Shown: positions 15,651 through 23,141 of the stretch, piece after piece
Layout of the letters: each line of letters begins with the position of its first letter
Numbering within the stretch: the first letter of the stretch is position 1
Program-made: the position numbers and the translations under genes
Source: an uncultured Bacilli bacterium
Lineage (GTDB): Bacteria > Bacillota_I > Bacilli_A > RF39 > UBA660
Reading direction: 5' to 3'
DNA: 37,171 bases
Assembly: GCA_934097105.1 (NCBI GenBank)
Contig: CAKONI010000007.1
Location: 1-37,171 of the forward strand
Notes under the pieces: model-generated
Databases searched by the model: none
What the model saw: the letters and a program-made list of their open reading frames with translations, nothing else
What the model was told of the DNA's origin: nothing

Positions 15651-16340
15651 TTATATATTTTCATTTAAAACTTTATATATCATGTTGTCTAATGTTTTTA
15701 TGTCTCCAGTTTTTACTAATTTTTTAATTTCTTCGAAATTTTTTGAAATGGTTTCTACTATTTTTGATAGTTTTGGAAGTAGTTCTTTTTCTTTTAAATT
15801 GTCTACGATTATTTCTAGGTTGTTCATTTTTGAATATGTTCCGTAGTTATCACTTTTTATGTAGTTTTCGTAAAGTTTTTTAAATGATAATAGGTCTATG
15901 TTGTTGAATCTTTCATCTTCGAGTATTTTTGTTGTTGTGTAGATGTAACCACTTTTTATTGATATATCTAGTATTGTTTCACCATTTTTGTTTCTCATGT
16001 TTGGTATGAAGTTTTTGTTTTTTAATAGTAATTTTGTAATTTCTATTACGTCTAGATATTTTTTGGTTACTACTATATGCGCAAATGTGTCTCCATCTTT
16101 ATTTTGATGGTTTACATTCCAATCTTTTTTCTTCATTAGTTTTTCTACTAATGTGAAGTGATTTTTTTTAAGTAAGTAACTTAATATATCATCTTCGTTT
16201 TCATTTGTTAGGTTTACTGTTGCCCATTTTTTTCTTAGGATTTTTTCTACTATTTCTAAGTATCCTTCATCTATTAGATTAAAGATCTGGGACGGTTCCT
16301 CTTCGCATTTTTCTATTGCTTGTCTTTCATCGTAAAACAT
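15651..16340 (-). CDS. Ankyrin-repeat-like protein
   Basis: The 229-residue protein contains divergent ankyrin-like helical repeats. Examples are NENEDDILSYLLKKNHFTLVEKLM, NHQNKDGDTFAHIVVTKKYL and NMRNKNGETILDISIKSGYI, spaced about 35 residues; the NKDG/NKNG turns with D/ETxL are the telltale elements. The N-terminal and C-terminal 50 residues are non-repeat helices. No signal peptide. Ankyrin repeats bind proteins; no partner is evident. The ATG at 16340 follows SD AGAGGTG; the 21-codon upstream extension covers the promoter and is rejected. Confidence 0.78.
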   Translation of the reverse strand: MFYDERQAIEKCEEEPSQIFNLIDEGYLEIVEKILRKKWATVNLTNENEDDILSYLLKKNHFTLVEKLMKKKDWNVNHQNKDGDTFAHIVVTKKYLDVIEITKLLLKNKNFIPNMRNKNGETILDISIKSGYIYTTTKILEDERFNNIDLLSFKKLYENYIKSDNYGTYSKMNNLEIIVDNLKEKELLPKLSKIVETISKNFEEIKKLVKTGDIKTLDNMIYKVLNENI

Positions 16341-16374
16341 TTTATACACCTCTTTTTTCACGCGACAATTAAGT

Positions 16375-16403
16375 ATTTTATCAGAGTTTGCGTTTTTTGT
16401 CAA
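16375..16403 (-). promoter_or_regulatory. Promoter of the ankyrin-like gene
   Basis: Minus strand TTGACA (16403-16398), 17-base spacer, TAAAAT (16380-16375). It settles the downstream ATG as the true start of the ankyrin-like gene. Confidence 0.78.
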
Positions 16404-16546
16404 ATTTTATAGCTTGTTTGATAGTGTTTCCAAAGTGTGGAGATTTGAAAAGGAATCTCTTTTATATAAACAAGAATAGTAAAAATAGACTAAAAATGCT
16501 TTATAAAAACAGATAGAAAATGGGGTATTTGTTTAGTTTGTTTTGC

Positions 16547-16740
16547 TTATTTTATTATATTTTCTTTGTTATTTTTTTCTCTTATTTTGATATATTGTTC
16601 TAATATTGATACTGCTTTATCTAATCCTGTTTTACTTGTATCGATTGTTATATCGTAATTTCTTACATCTATCCAATTTTGTCCTGTGTAATAGTTGTAG
16701 TAGTTTGCTCTTGCTTTATTTCTTTGGTTATTTCTTTTTC
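16547..16740 (-). pseudogene. C-terminal remnant of a cytidylate-kinase-like protein
   Basis: In one minus-strand frame ending at a TAA (16549-16547) the sequence reads RANYYNYYTGQNWIDVRNYD then ITIDTSKTGLDKAVSILEQY. This is the typical C-terminus of cytidylate-kinase-like (AAA_26) proteins: the YYxYYTG.NW segment followed by the N-Y-D...ID-S/T-S strand. The first about 150 residues, including the P-loop, are missing, and there is no start codon in this frame. It overlaps, in another frame, a short ORF of different origin, so it appears to be a deletion scar. Confidence 0.72.
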
Positions 16741-16842
16741 TGTTCCTATGTTTAAAAGAACCATTAAAGTTACAGTTATTATGCTTATTGTAAGGCCATA
16801 TATTAGTCCCTCTTTGTTATTTTTTGGTAATCTTTTTTCCAT
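16669..16842 (-). CDS. Short membrane ORF, probably a truncated DUF2798-like protein (57 aa)
   Basis: A 57-residue ORF with a near-perfect SD (AAAAAAGGAGGAAAATATG). Its N-terminus LPKNNKEGLIYGLTISIITV followed by a hydrophobic stretch resembles the start of DUF2798 membrane proteins (KEGLIxGLxMxxxM pattern). After about 33 residues the sequence becomes a charged tail (EKEITKEIKQEQ) that is an out-of-frame reading of the cytidylate-kinase-like remnant. It therefore looks like the head of one gene joined to the tail of another. Whether the peptide is made is unknown. Confidence 0.55.
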   Translation of the reverse strand: MEKRLPKNNKEGLIYGLTISIITVTLMVLLNIGTEKEITKEIKQEQTTTTITQDKIG

Positions 16843-17032
16843 ATTTTCCTCCTTTTTTGCATAAAAATAATGCGATGATAATGTTCATCACACATTTTTT
16901 GGTTCTTTTTAAGAATAGCACAAAAAAATTTTTTTCGTAAGTTTTTTTGTAATTTTTTTGTATTGGGCTATTTGGTCTTTTATTTGTAATTTTAGTTATC
17001 TTTCTTTGAAAACTTATATATTTTTGGTGTAT
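16843..17032. other. Intergenic region without a gene
   Basis: AT-rich spacer between the truncated ORF and the tyrosine phosphatase gene. I see no convincing promoter, terminator or ORF in it. Confidence 0.4.
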
Positions 17033-17707
17033 TTAAAACTTATTTTTTAAACTATCTATTTCTTTTTTAGAAAATCCTAAATAATCAAAATAATTATCTA
17101 TAGTTTGAAATTCATTTTTAAATAGTTTCAATGTTTCTTCCATATATTCCATTTTTGAAGTTCCTAAAAATGCTGGTAAGTCTTTGTTATTTTTATGTAT
17201 TGTTCTTACAAAATCTCTTATATTGTTATATGATACAGAATAATCATTAATAATGTCTGTTTCTGGTACTTCTTTTAATAAAAGCAAAAGCATAGATATT
17301 ACACCTGTTCTATCTTTTCCTGCGTTACAGTTAAATAGAACACACCCTTTGCTGTTTAATATTATTTTGAATACTTGTGATATTGTTTCTTTATTCTTGA
17401 TTATATTCATGTATCCATTTGGAATATCGTGTTCATTATCTGGAGATTTGTCGCCTAAAAGACTTACTATATAATAATTAAAATGATCCTTTAAAGCATT
17501 TGGTTTTCTTTTTATTTCGTCTTTGTTTCTTAGATCTATTACTGTATTTAAATTTATTTTTTTTACGAATTCTAATTCTTTTTCATTTATTGATTTGATT
17601 ATGTCTGACCTAATAAATTTTTCAAATTTTGTATATTCTCCTAGTGATATGGAGTATCCTCCTAAATCTCTAGTATTATTAGTGTTTTCTAATAAGTATC
17701 TTCTCAT
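17033..17707 (-). CDS. Tyrosine/lipid phosphatase of the Y_phosphatase3 (LipA/PtpB-like) type
   Basis: The 224-residue protein is a dual-specificity-like phosphatase. NTRDLGGY at 11-18 is the N-terminal signature of this bacterial family. The CX5R active site is in VLFNCNAGKDRTGVIS (C127, R133); the lysine at position 131 inside the loop (AGKDR) is typical of enzymes that can also act on phosphoinositides. DLRN (58-61) supplies another conserved element. No signal peptide, so it is probably cytoplasmic. SD AAAGGAGAAA precedes the ATG, 33 bases after the phosphodiesterase-like gene, suggesting an operon. Substrate unknown. Confidence 0.87.
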   Translation of the reverse strand: MRRYLLENTNNTRDLGGYSISLGEYTKFEKFIRSDIIKSINEKELEFVKKINLNTVIDLRNKDEIKRKPNALKDHFNYYIVSLLGDKSPDNEHDIPNGYMNIIKNKETISQVFKIILNSKGCVLFNCNAGKDRTGVISMLLLLLKEVPETDIINDYSVSYNNIRDFVRTIHKNNKDLPAFLGTSKMEYMEETLKLFKNEFQTIDNYFDYLGFSKKEIDSLKNKF

Positions 17708-17740
17708 TTTTCTTTTTCTCCTTTGTTTAATTTCTTTTTG

Positions 17741-18847
17741 TTATTTGCATTCAATTGCTATAACTGGCACTATCATTTCATCTTTTGTTATTCCAGCATG
17801 ATCAGCAAGATGTGGTGCTTGTTTTGTTTCTGTTGTAGTATACCTTATTGCTAAAGTGGATTCGCTAATGAATATATAATCTCCTAAATAACTATCAATT
17901 CTGTTATGTTTTTTCCCTTTTCCTAATAAATGTTTATCTATGAACTCTTGCTTTGTATATAGTTTGTATTTGTCTTTAAATTTTGTTGTAAAACTTTTAT
18001 AAAATTCATTTTGTTTTCCTTCTTTTATGAAGAATGATACAAATCTTGATTCTATAGATGGTGGTTTACTTAAATATTTATCTATTTCTTTTACTTCATT
18101 TAGATACACTTCTTTTACATCTATAGCACCATGATCTGCCGATATTATTATTAAGGTGTCTTTTAGTTCTTTTGATAATTTTTCTATTGTTTTATTTATG
18201 TTTCTTACTACATCTTTTGTTATTTTTGAGGATGTTCCGTTGTGATGAATTGTATAATCTGGCTCATCCCAGTAGGCAGATATAAGATTTTGACTATTGT
18301 TTTCACATACTATTTTTATTTTATTACATAATTCTTCAAAAGTTTTTGAACCATTTTTTTCAAAACTTGGAAATAGTTTTGTGTACTTTATGTTTGTATT
18401 TTTTTCACATATTTTTTCATAAATTGTTTTGTAATTTAAATCATTATTTTCTAGAAAACCTGGTATTTTTTTTCCAGTGTAAAAATCTGTTCCTAGAAAT
18501 AGTTCAATCATTCTGTCATATTCTTTATAATATGGCATCCATCCTATCCAGCCACTTTCATATGGAGATAATCCGGAGTGAAATGCAGTAGTGGCTGCTG
18601 CTGTAGTCTGGGGAAATACGGATGTTACTGTGGTTATTACATTATTTTTTAAAATATCCTTATCTGTTAAGTTTTGGTTTACTATATTTTCTCCTAGGCA
18701 GTCTAAAATTAGGAAAACAATATTTTTATAGTTCTTTTTTAGAATGATGTCTAGTTCATTGAGCGATTTATAGTTGGACTTTATACCATAATGTTTTAAT
18801 ATTGAGGAACTTACTGATAGAATAGATTTGTTATAGTTTGGTTTCAT
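17741..18847 (-). CDS. Alkaline-phosphatase-superfamily phosphodiesterase
   Basis: This 368-residue enzyme belongs to the type I phosphodiesterase/nucleotide pyrophosphatase group. Metal and nucleophile sites are visible: IVFLILDCLGENIV near the start (Asp), FPQTTAAATTAFHSGLSP (Thr nucleophile), SAYWDEPDYTIHHNG and IISADHGAIDV (metal Asp and His), and a final histidine in HLADHAG. No signal peptide is seen, which is unusual for secreted members. The ATG at 18847 is preferred; a TTG six codons earlier overlaps the SD GGAGTG. It is followed by the tyrosine phosphatase gene. Substrate unknown. Confidence 0.87.
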   Translation of the reverse strand: MKPNYNKSILSVSSSILKHYGIKSNYKSLNELDIILKKNYKNIVFLILDCLGENIVNQNLTDKDILKNNVITTVTSVFPQTTAAATTAFHSGLSPYESGWIGWMPYYKEYDRMIELFLGTDFYTGKKIPGFLENNDLNYKTIYEKICEKNTNIKYTKLFPSFEKNGSKTFEELCNKIKIVCENNSQNLISAYWDEPDYTIHHNGTSSKITKDVVRNINKTIEKLSKELKDTLIIISADHGAIDVKEVYLNEVKEIDKYLSKPPSIESRFVSFFIKEGKQNEFYKSFTTKFKDKYKLYTKQEFIDKHLLGKGKKHNRIDSYLGDYIFISESTLAIRYTTTETKQAPHLADHAGITKDEMIVPVIAIECK

Positions 18848-18877
18848 ATTTATTTCACACTCCAATCTTTTATATTA

Positions 18878-18906
18878 AGAATACACTATATTATTTGAAT
18901 TTTCAA
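18878..18906 (-). promoter_or_regulatory. Promoter of the phosphodiesterase-phosphatase pair
   Basis: Minus strand TTGAAA (18906-18901), 17-base spacer, TATTCT (18883-18878), about 31 bases before the start codon. It follows the terminator of the S51 gene. Confidence 0.55.
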
Positions 18907-18925
18907 TTTATTTTTTGTTTCATTA

Positions 18926-18949
18926 TAAAAGAGCAGATTTCTCTACTCT
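18926..18949 (-). terminator. Terminator of the S51 peptidase gene (repeat copy 1)
   Basis: Minus strand AGAGTAGA-GAAA-TCTGCTCT then TTTATAATG. The same hairpin occurs at 20847-20866 and 23122-23141. Confidence 0.82.
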
Positions 18950-18969
18950 ACAATAGAATTAATTGCTTT

Positions 18970-19671
18970 TTAATTAACCTCTATTTTATTTTTTACTCCA
19001 TTTTTAAATATGTAATATGGAGAATTCCCTAGTATTTTTATATTATTGTCATCTATAAAAATGGTATCTTCTTCTGGTATGGCTATAACTTCTTCATTGT
19101 TTTTGGAATAATTTAATAAAAATTTGGTATATTTTTCGGTTAATTGTTTGTTTTCTTCTTTAGTTAATTTAGTTTTATAATTGGTATAATGAACGAATAT
19201 TGATTTGTCTTTTAAAATATTAAAGCCTGTTGTGTCTTTTAACATTACATTATTTTCATCCATTATTTCTATGACATTTATGTCTTTACTAAAGATAACT
19301 GTTCCTGCTGAACTACCGAAGATAATTCCATCACTATTAATATATTTTTTTAGTTTTTCGAAAGCTTTACTGTTTTTTAATCCTTTTAGTAATTTAAATG
19401 TGTTACCTCCACCGATAAATATCATTGAATAATTATTGTAATCTTTTTCTGATAATTCTTTAAATGTTTTTACCATTTCAATATTTGGTATGTCTATAAT
19501 AGAAATTTCATTTTTAATCCATTTATAGCATTCATCATATGGATGTTTTGTTTCGTCCATTGCAAGTGGGACATATAATACTGGTTTGTTATGATTTATT
19601 ATTTTATTTATTTCTTTATATGTTTCTTGTGTTTGGGTTCCGCTTTCTCCACCATTTAGGAATATTTTCAT
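18970..19671 (-). CDS. Peptidase S51 family protein A
   Basis: The 233-residue protein has the class-I glutamine-amidotransferase-like fold of S51 serine peptidases (dipeptidase E, cyanophycinase). MIFIGGGNTFKLL (83-95) is the conserved strand-loop, and the nucleophile elbow is IIFGSSAGTVIF (Ser121). A candidate histidine is in FVHYTN. No signal peptide. The leader AAGGAGTGAATCAAAAATGAA is identical to that of the next S51 gene, pointing to duplication. It follows that paralogue and precedes the phosphodiesterase gene. Substrate unknown; dipeptidase E cuts Asp-X dipeptides. Confidence 0.87.
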   Translation of the reverse strand: MKIFLNGGESGTQTQETYKEINKIINHNKPVLYVPLAMDETKHPYDECYKWIKNEISIIDIPNIEMVKTFKELSEKDYNNYSMIFIGGGNTFKLLKGLKNSKAFEKLKKYINSDGIIFGSSAGTVIFSKDINVIEIMDENNVMLKDTTGFNILKDKSIFVHYTNYKTKLTKEENKQLTEKYTKFLLNYSKNNEEVIAIPEEDTIFIDDNNIKILGNSPYYIFKNGVKNKIEVN

Positions 19672-19752
19672 TTTTGATTCACTCCTTCTCTCAAAGTATA
19701 ATATTTTTTCTTTTGAAATTATAATTAAAATATCATTAGACGAATTTTATAA

Positions 19753-20457
19753 TTAACCTATATCTAATATTTCATTATCTTCTGAAATAAGTTCAATCTT
19801 TTCTTTATAAATTCTATAACATTTTCCATAAATTTTGTTATTAAATATATATGATTTGTCTGGAAGTCCATAAATAATTCTATTATTTGATTCTTTCATT
19901 ATTGCAACCATTTGGATTGTGTTAGTATTATTATAATCAAAATGTGGCACAACATTAATTTTAGTTAGATCAAGGCCTTTTAGTAAAGTTGAATTAGTTA
20001 AATCTTTTATTGTTTCTGGACTATTAAATACAATTTGAGCACTATTTATTGAACCAGCACTTATACCAACAATGCATGCATCGGTTCTTTTTATATATTT
20101 TTTAAGATTTATTTCATTAAAAAATAGATTTTGTTGGAGTGTATTACCACCACTAAGAAAAATAAGTGAGCTGTTTTTAAGGACTTTACTAACATCATCT
20201 TTGTTACGATTATCAAGAACAACATTTTCCTTGAAGTAAATTTTAGATAGAGCCAAAGCTTTTATATCTAAATTCAGATATTCATCATTTTGTTTATAAT
20301 TTTTAGGATCACTAGCTATAATAACAAATTTATTGTAATTTTTTATGCTTTTCTTCATATTTTTTAAAAAGTTATTGTCCTCAAAAAAATTTACTGATAT
20401 GTTTTTACCATTTTCTTTTTTTATTCCACCAATATTACTGGTTAAAAATAGATTCAT
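19753..20457 (-). CDS. Peptidase S51 family protein B
   Basis: A second S51-type protein, 234 residues, clearly diverged from its neighbour. Visible are LIFLSGGNTLQQN (98-110), the nucleophile elbow IVGISAGSINSA (Ser133), and the catalytic-histidine strand INVVPHFDYNN. The last segment matches family members better than the equivalent in protein A. The leader from SD to ATG is identical to that of protein A over 20 bases. No signal peptide. It lies 24 bases after a small unknown ORF on the same strand, so the two may be co-transcribed. Confidence 0.87.
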   Translation of the reverse strand: MNLFLTSNIGGIKKENGKNISVNFFEDNNFLKNMKKSIKNYNKFVIIASDPKNYKQNDEYLNLDIKALALSKIYFKENVVLDNRNKDDVSKVLKNSSLIFLSGGNTLQQNLFFNEINLKKYIKRTDACIVGISAGSINSAQIVFNSPETIKDLTNSTLLKGLDLTKINVVPHFDYNNTNTIQMVAIMKESNNRIIYGLPDKSYIFNNKIYGKCYRIYKEKIELISEDNEILDIG

Positions 20458-20481
20458 TTTTGATTCACTCCTTTTTATTAG

Positions 20482-20751
20482 TTATTTTGATATTAGAAAC
20501 TTTGCACACTCATCGTATATAACAAGGGTCTTTTTAAAATGTTTAAGATTTTCTTTTTCACTATTTAATGATTTTGGATGATTGTCTCCTTTTAATATTA
20601 ATATTTTGTCAAATGTAGAACCATTGCTTGTTTCTTTATCTGCTAGAGTCGCTTCTTCTACATTAATGAATTCTTTGGTGAAACCATTGGGTTCTGCATA
20701 TGTTAGACACTCTTTTAAATATATTTTTCTATTGTTTTTAGTTTTCATCAT
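20482..20751 (-). CDS. Unknown small protein (89 aa)
   Basis: I do not recognise this 89-residue protein. It is soluble, with mixed strand and helix character (DKILILKGDNHPKSLN, KKTLVIYDECAKFLISK), and has no membrane segment. The SD is a modest AGAGAT. Position directly before the S51 B gene, with a 24-base gap, suggests co-expression. It could be a fragment of a larger enzyme; composition matches the neighbours. Confidence 0.6.
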   Translation of the reverse strand: MMKTKNNRKIYLKECLTYAEPNGFTKEFINVEEATLADKETSNGSTFDKILILKGDNHPKSLNSEKENLKHFKKTLVIYDECAKFLISK

Positions 20752-20842
20752 ATAAATCTCTTTTTTTCTGACATGAAATTCTCCTTTGCTTTATTATAGA
20801 ATACTAGAAAGATAAAATCAATTTTATTGTGTTTTTCTATGA

Positions 20843-20866
20843 TAAAAGAGTAGATTTCTCTACTCT
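20843..20866 (-). terminator. Terminator of the S51 remnant (repeat copy 2)
   Basis: AGAGTAGA-GAAA-TCTACTCT on the minus strand followed by TTTATCATAG. All stem pairs are Watson-Crick here, unlike the other two copies. Confidence 0.8.
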
Positions 20867-20869
20867 ACG

Positions 20870-21053
20870 ATAGAATTAATTGTTTTTTAAGTAACCTCTA
20901 TTTTATTTTTTACACATTTTTAAATATGTAATATGGAGAATTTCTTAGTATTTTTATGTTATTGTCATCTATAAAAATAGTATCTTTTTCTAATATGACA
21001 ACGATTTCTTCATTGTTTCTGGAATAATTTCATTTTTAATTTGCTTACTTATA
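20870..21053 (-). pseudogene. Remnant of a third S51 peptidase gene
   Basis: About 160 bases align closely with the 3' end of S51 gene A (18953-19110), including the segment coding IFIDDNNIKILGNSPYYIF. A change near 20918-20922 (GGAG to GTG on the coding strand) shifts the frame and produces an early stop. At about 21030 the match jumps from the 3' part to a short sequence (ATTTCATTTTTAAT) found near 19506 in gene A's 5' half. This suggests an internal deletion of roughly 400 bases. No start codon or SD remains. Confidence 0.8.
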
Positions 21054-21132
21054 GGAAAAAATAATTAGAATAAAGAAATCTACCTTTATATATTTCAACA
21101 TTTTAAATATAGTAATTTTTTAAAAATAGTAA

Positions 21133-21621
21133 TTATTGCAAATTAAATAAATATAAATTTTCCTTATACTCATTATTACCAAGTTTAAAACAGCAAGTTC
21201 CAATTTGCTTTCCTCCACATTTTTCGTAAAACTTAGTTGCAGAATTATTCTGTAGAGTACTAATCAAAACATTGTCATATATGCCTTTAAACTTTTTGAA
21301 AGAATATACTAATAATTTTCTACCAATACCTCTTTTTTTATATTGAGAATCTATGTATAAAGCATACACTTCTGCATATCGATCATTATAATCTTTTCTA
21401 TTTTTTCCAAATCTAAGGAAACCAACAACTTTATCTTCTATCTCACAAACTATGTATTCATTTATTTTTATTTTGCACTTTTCTATGCTTTCTGTTTTTT
21501 TTGTTTTTAAATCTTCCAAAAATTCGTTTGGAAATATTCCGTTATATGTTTCCATCCAGCTTTTGATATTTATATTTACTATACTCTCAGCGTCTTTTTC
21601 TACTGCCTCTCTAATTATCAT
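21133..21621 (-). CDS. GNAT family N-acetyltransferase
   Basis: This 162-residue protein is a GCN5-related acetyltransferase. It begins IIREAVEKDAESIVNINIKS, the common GNAT start. The acetyl-CoA loop is YKKRGIGRKLL (about 94-104, Q/RxxGxG form), and the C-terminal NNSATKFYEKCGGKQIG is the usual family ending strand-helix. Substrate unknown. The ATG overlaps the end of the upstream ORF by 11 bases, so translation may be coupled. It is followed by the S51 remnant. Confidence 0.9.
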   Translation of the reverse strand: MIIREAVEKDAESIVNINIKSWMETYNGIFPNEFLEDLKTKKTESIEKCKIKINEYIVCEIEDKVVGFLRFGKNRKDYNDRYAEVYALYIDSQYKKRGIGRKLLVYSFKKFKGIYDNVLISTLQNNSATKFYEKCGGKQIGTCCFKLGNNEYKENLYLFNLQ

Positions 21622-21880
21622 AATATTCTCCTTTCAATAGCTCTAGTATTCTCTTAATTTCTATAAGATTTTTTTCAAATTTTTCTTTTGAATTGGATCT
21701 ACTTAATACAAAAAAGTTGTATGCTAACACTTTTAACCCTATCATAAGTAAACAACCTTTATATTCTAAGTGAAAATTCTTTGATTTTTTATTATATATA
21801 TCTATATACTTTTCTAAATTGCGCTTTTTTAACAATTGCTTTGAAATTTCACTTATATCATGTGTCCTTTTGACTATCAA
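21611..21880 (-). CDS. Unknown ORF, probably truncated at its 5' end
   Basis: An ORF of 89 residues from a TTG codon without a clear SD. The same frame stays open for about 16 more codons upstream (VDFVDLIVKRTHD...), up to a stop near 21929, with no ATG. Beyond that the sequence belongs to the insertion sequence. I infer that this is the C-terminal part of a helical protein whose 5' end was displaced by the insertion. A weakly hydrophobic stretch GCLLMIGLKVLAYNFFVLS lies in the middle. No family recognised. Confidence 0.5.
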   Translation of the reverse strand: MIVKRTHDISEISKQLLKKRNLEKYIDIYNKKSKNFHLEYKGCLLMIGLKVLAYNFFVLSRSNSKEKFEKNLIEIKRILELLKGEYYDN

Positions 21881-21967
21881 ATCAACAAAGTCAACGTATA
21901 TTGAGCCTTTTACTGAAAAATCAATGTAGTGTTACAATTGATGTAAGACATTTATATATAGTAAAAA

Positions 21968-22029
21968 AGCAATAAGCCTAGTAAAATGTAATTATCAACA
22001 AAAATTTTAATTAGAAAGGACTTATTGCT
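21968..22029 (+). promoter_or_regulatory. Inverted repeat flanking the transposase SD
   Basis: AGCAATAAG (21968-21976) pairs perfectly with CTTATTGCT (22021-22029), which sits between the SD GAAAGGA and the ATG. In a transcript entering from outside, this hairpin could hide the start site and limit transposase synthesis. Confidence 0.5.
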
Positions 22030-22988
22030 ATGACAAGTATATCACATTATCCACACAGTTTAAATACTAAATATTATGCTGTTTTATTACATAGAAATGG
22101 AAACCCTATATCTTTTGTATGTAGAAGATATAAATGTTCTAAATCTTCTCTTATGCGTTTGAATAAAAAATTTGATGGAGCTAAAAAATCTTTAATTGAT
22201 AAATCACATAGACCTCTTACTCCTCATCCTAATGCTCATATTGATGAAAAACTTACTTGGATTAAAAATTACATTAGAAGAAATCCCAATATTTCTCTTT
22301 GTGAATTATATGGTAAATTAAGAGTTGAAAAAGGTTATTCTAGACATGCCTGTTCTCTATTTAGAATTGTTAGAAAAATGAAATATTCTGTTAATACTGA
22401 ACATCATTCTAAATATAATCCTAAAAAATATGATACTCCTACTAACATTGGTATTAAATGGCAAATGGATGTTAAAGTTGTTCCTAAACAATGTTATGTT
22501 GGTCAAATTACCGATAAATTTTATCGATATACTGTTATTGATGAAGCATCTCGTGAAAGATTTATTTACCCATATAAGGAACAATCTTCTTATTCAACAA
22601 TTGATTTTGTTAAAAGAGCTATTGTTTATTTTGGATATAAACCTGAAATTATTCAAACCGATAATGGACAAGAATTTACTTATACAATGAAAACTGATAA
22701 AATTCATCCATTAGATTTCCTATTAAATTCACTAAATATAACCCATAAACTTATTAAACCTAGAACTCCAAGACATAACGAAAAAGTCGTGAGAAGTCAT
22801 AGAAATGATCAACAAAGATTTTATTCTTATCTTAGTTTTTACTCTTATGATGATTTAAAAAACAAATGAAATCTTATTTAAAACGTTCTAATAATATACC
22901 TATGCAATCATTGAATTGGTTATCTCCTTTAGAAATGAGACAAAAAATTATAGAGGCCAACGCTTCTACTGCTAATGAAAATAATTAA
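22030..22988 (+). pseudogene. IS481-type transposase, frameshifted and catalytically damaged
   Basis: The first 279 codons encode an HTH domain (VCRRYKCSKSSLMRLNKKF) and an integrase core. The DDE residues are D in KWQMDVKVV, D in IQTDNGQEF, and normally E in PRHNGKVERSHR. Here that last motif reads PRHNEKVVRSHR, so the catalytic Glu is Val and the preceding Gly is Glu. The frame stops at YDDLKNK, while the expected ending (MKSYLKRSNNIPMQSLNWLS PLEMRQ) continues in another frame from 22867 to a TAA at 22988. One missing C near 22859-22864 explains the shift. Both lesions make it inactive. Confidence 0.9.
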
Positions 22989-23117
22989 ATATAATTTAAA
23001 TATTTTCATTACCTAAAATAAAAAAAACAATATTCAATAATTACAAAATAACTATATCATATTGCTTTTTAATTTTTTATAATTTTTTTATTTATACAAT
23101 ATGTATGTTTTTCATTA

Positions 23118-23141
23118 TAAAAGAGCAGATTTCTCTACTCT
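23118..23141 (-). terminator. Terminator of pflBA (repeat copy 3)
   Basis: AGAGTAGA-GAAA-TCTGCTCT then TTTATAATGAAAA on the minus strand; the pflA stop codon lies in the stem. The sequence is the same as the S51 A terminator. Confidence 0.82.

Larger units (their letters stand above)
20752..21132. other. Decayed region between two gene groups
   Basis: No intact gene. It holds a copy of the S51 A terminator (20847-20866), the damaged 3' end of a third S51 gene, and about 80 AT-rich bases before the GNAT stop codon. Confidence 0.7.
21930..23100 (+). mobile_element. IS481-type insertion sequence, inactive
   Basis: A single transposase gene with short flanks in an otherwise minus-strand neighbourhood. 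The transposase is frameshifted and lacks its catalytic Glu. Ends are approximate: I could not find convincing long terminal inverted repeats or a target duplication. The best match is AAAAAGCAATA (about 21964-21974) against TATTGCTTTTT (about 23061-23071). The left end apparently cuts into the preceding ORF. Confidence 0.7.

Noticed and set aside
16440..16480. Hairpin GAGATT/AATCTC as a terminator
   Set aside because: Its T-rich side is on the plus strand, where no gene ends; it is short and probably accidental.
22030..22866. Transposase as an intact gene
   Set aside because: The family ending is present in another frame right after the stop, and the catalytic Glu is replaced by Val.
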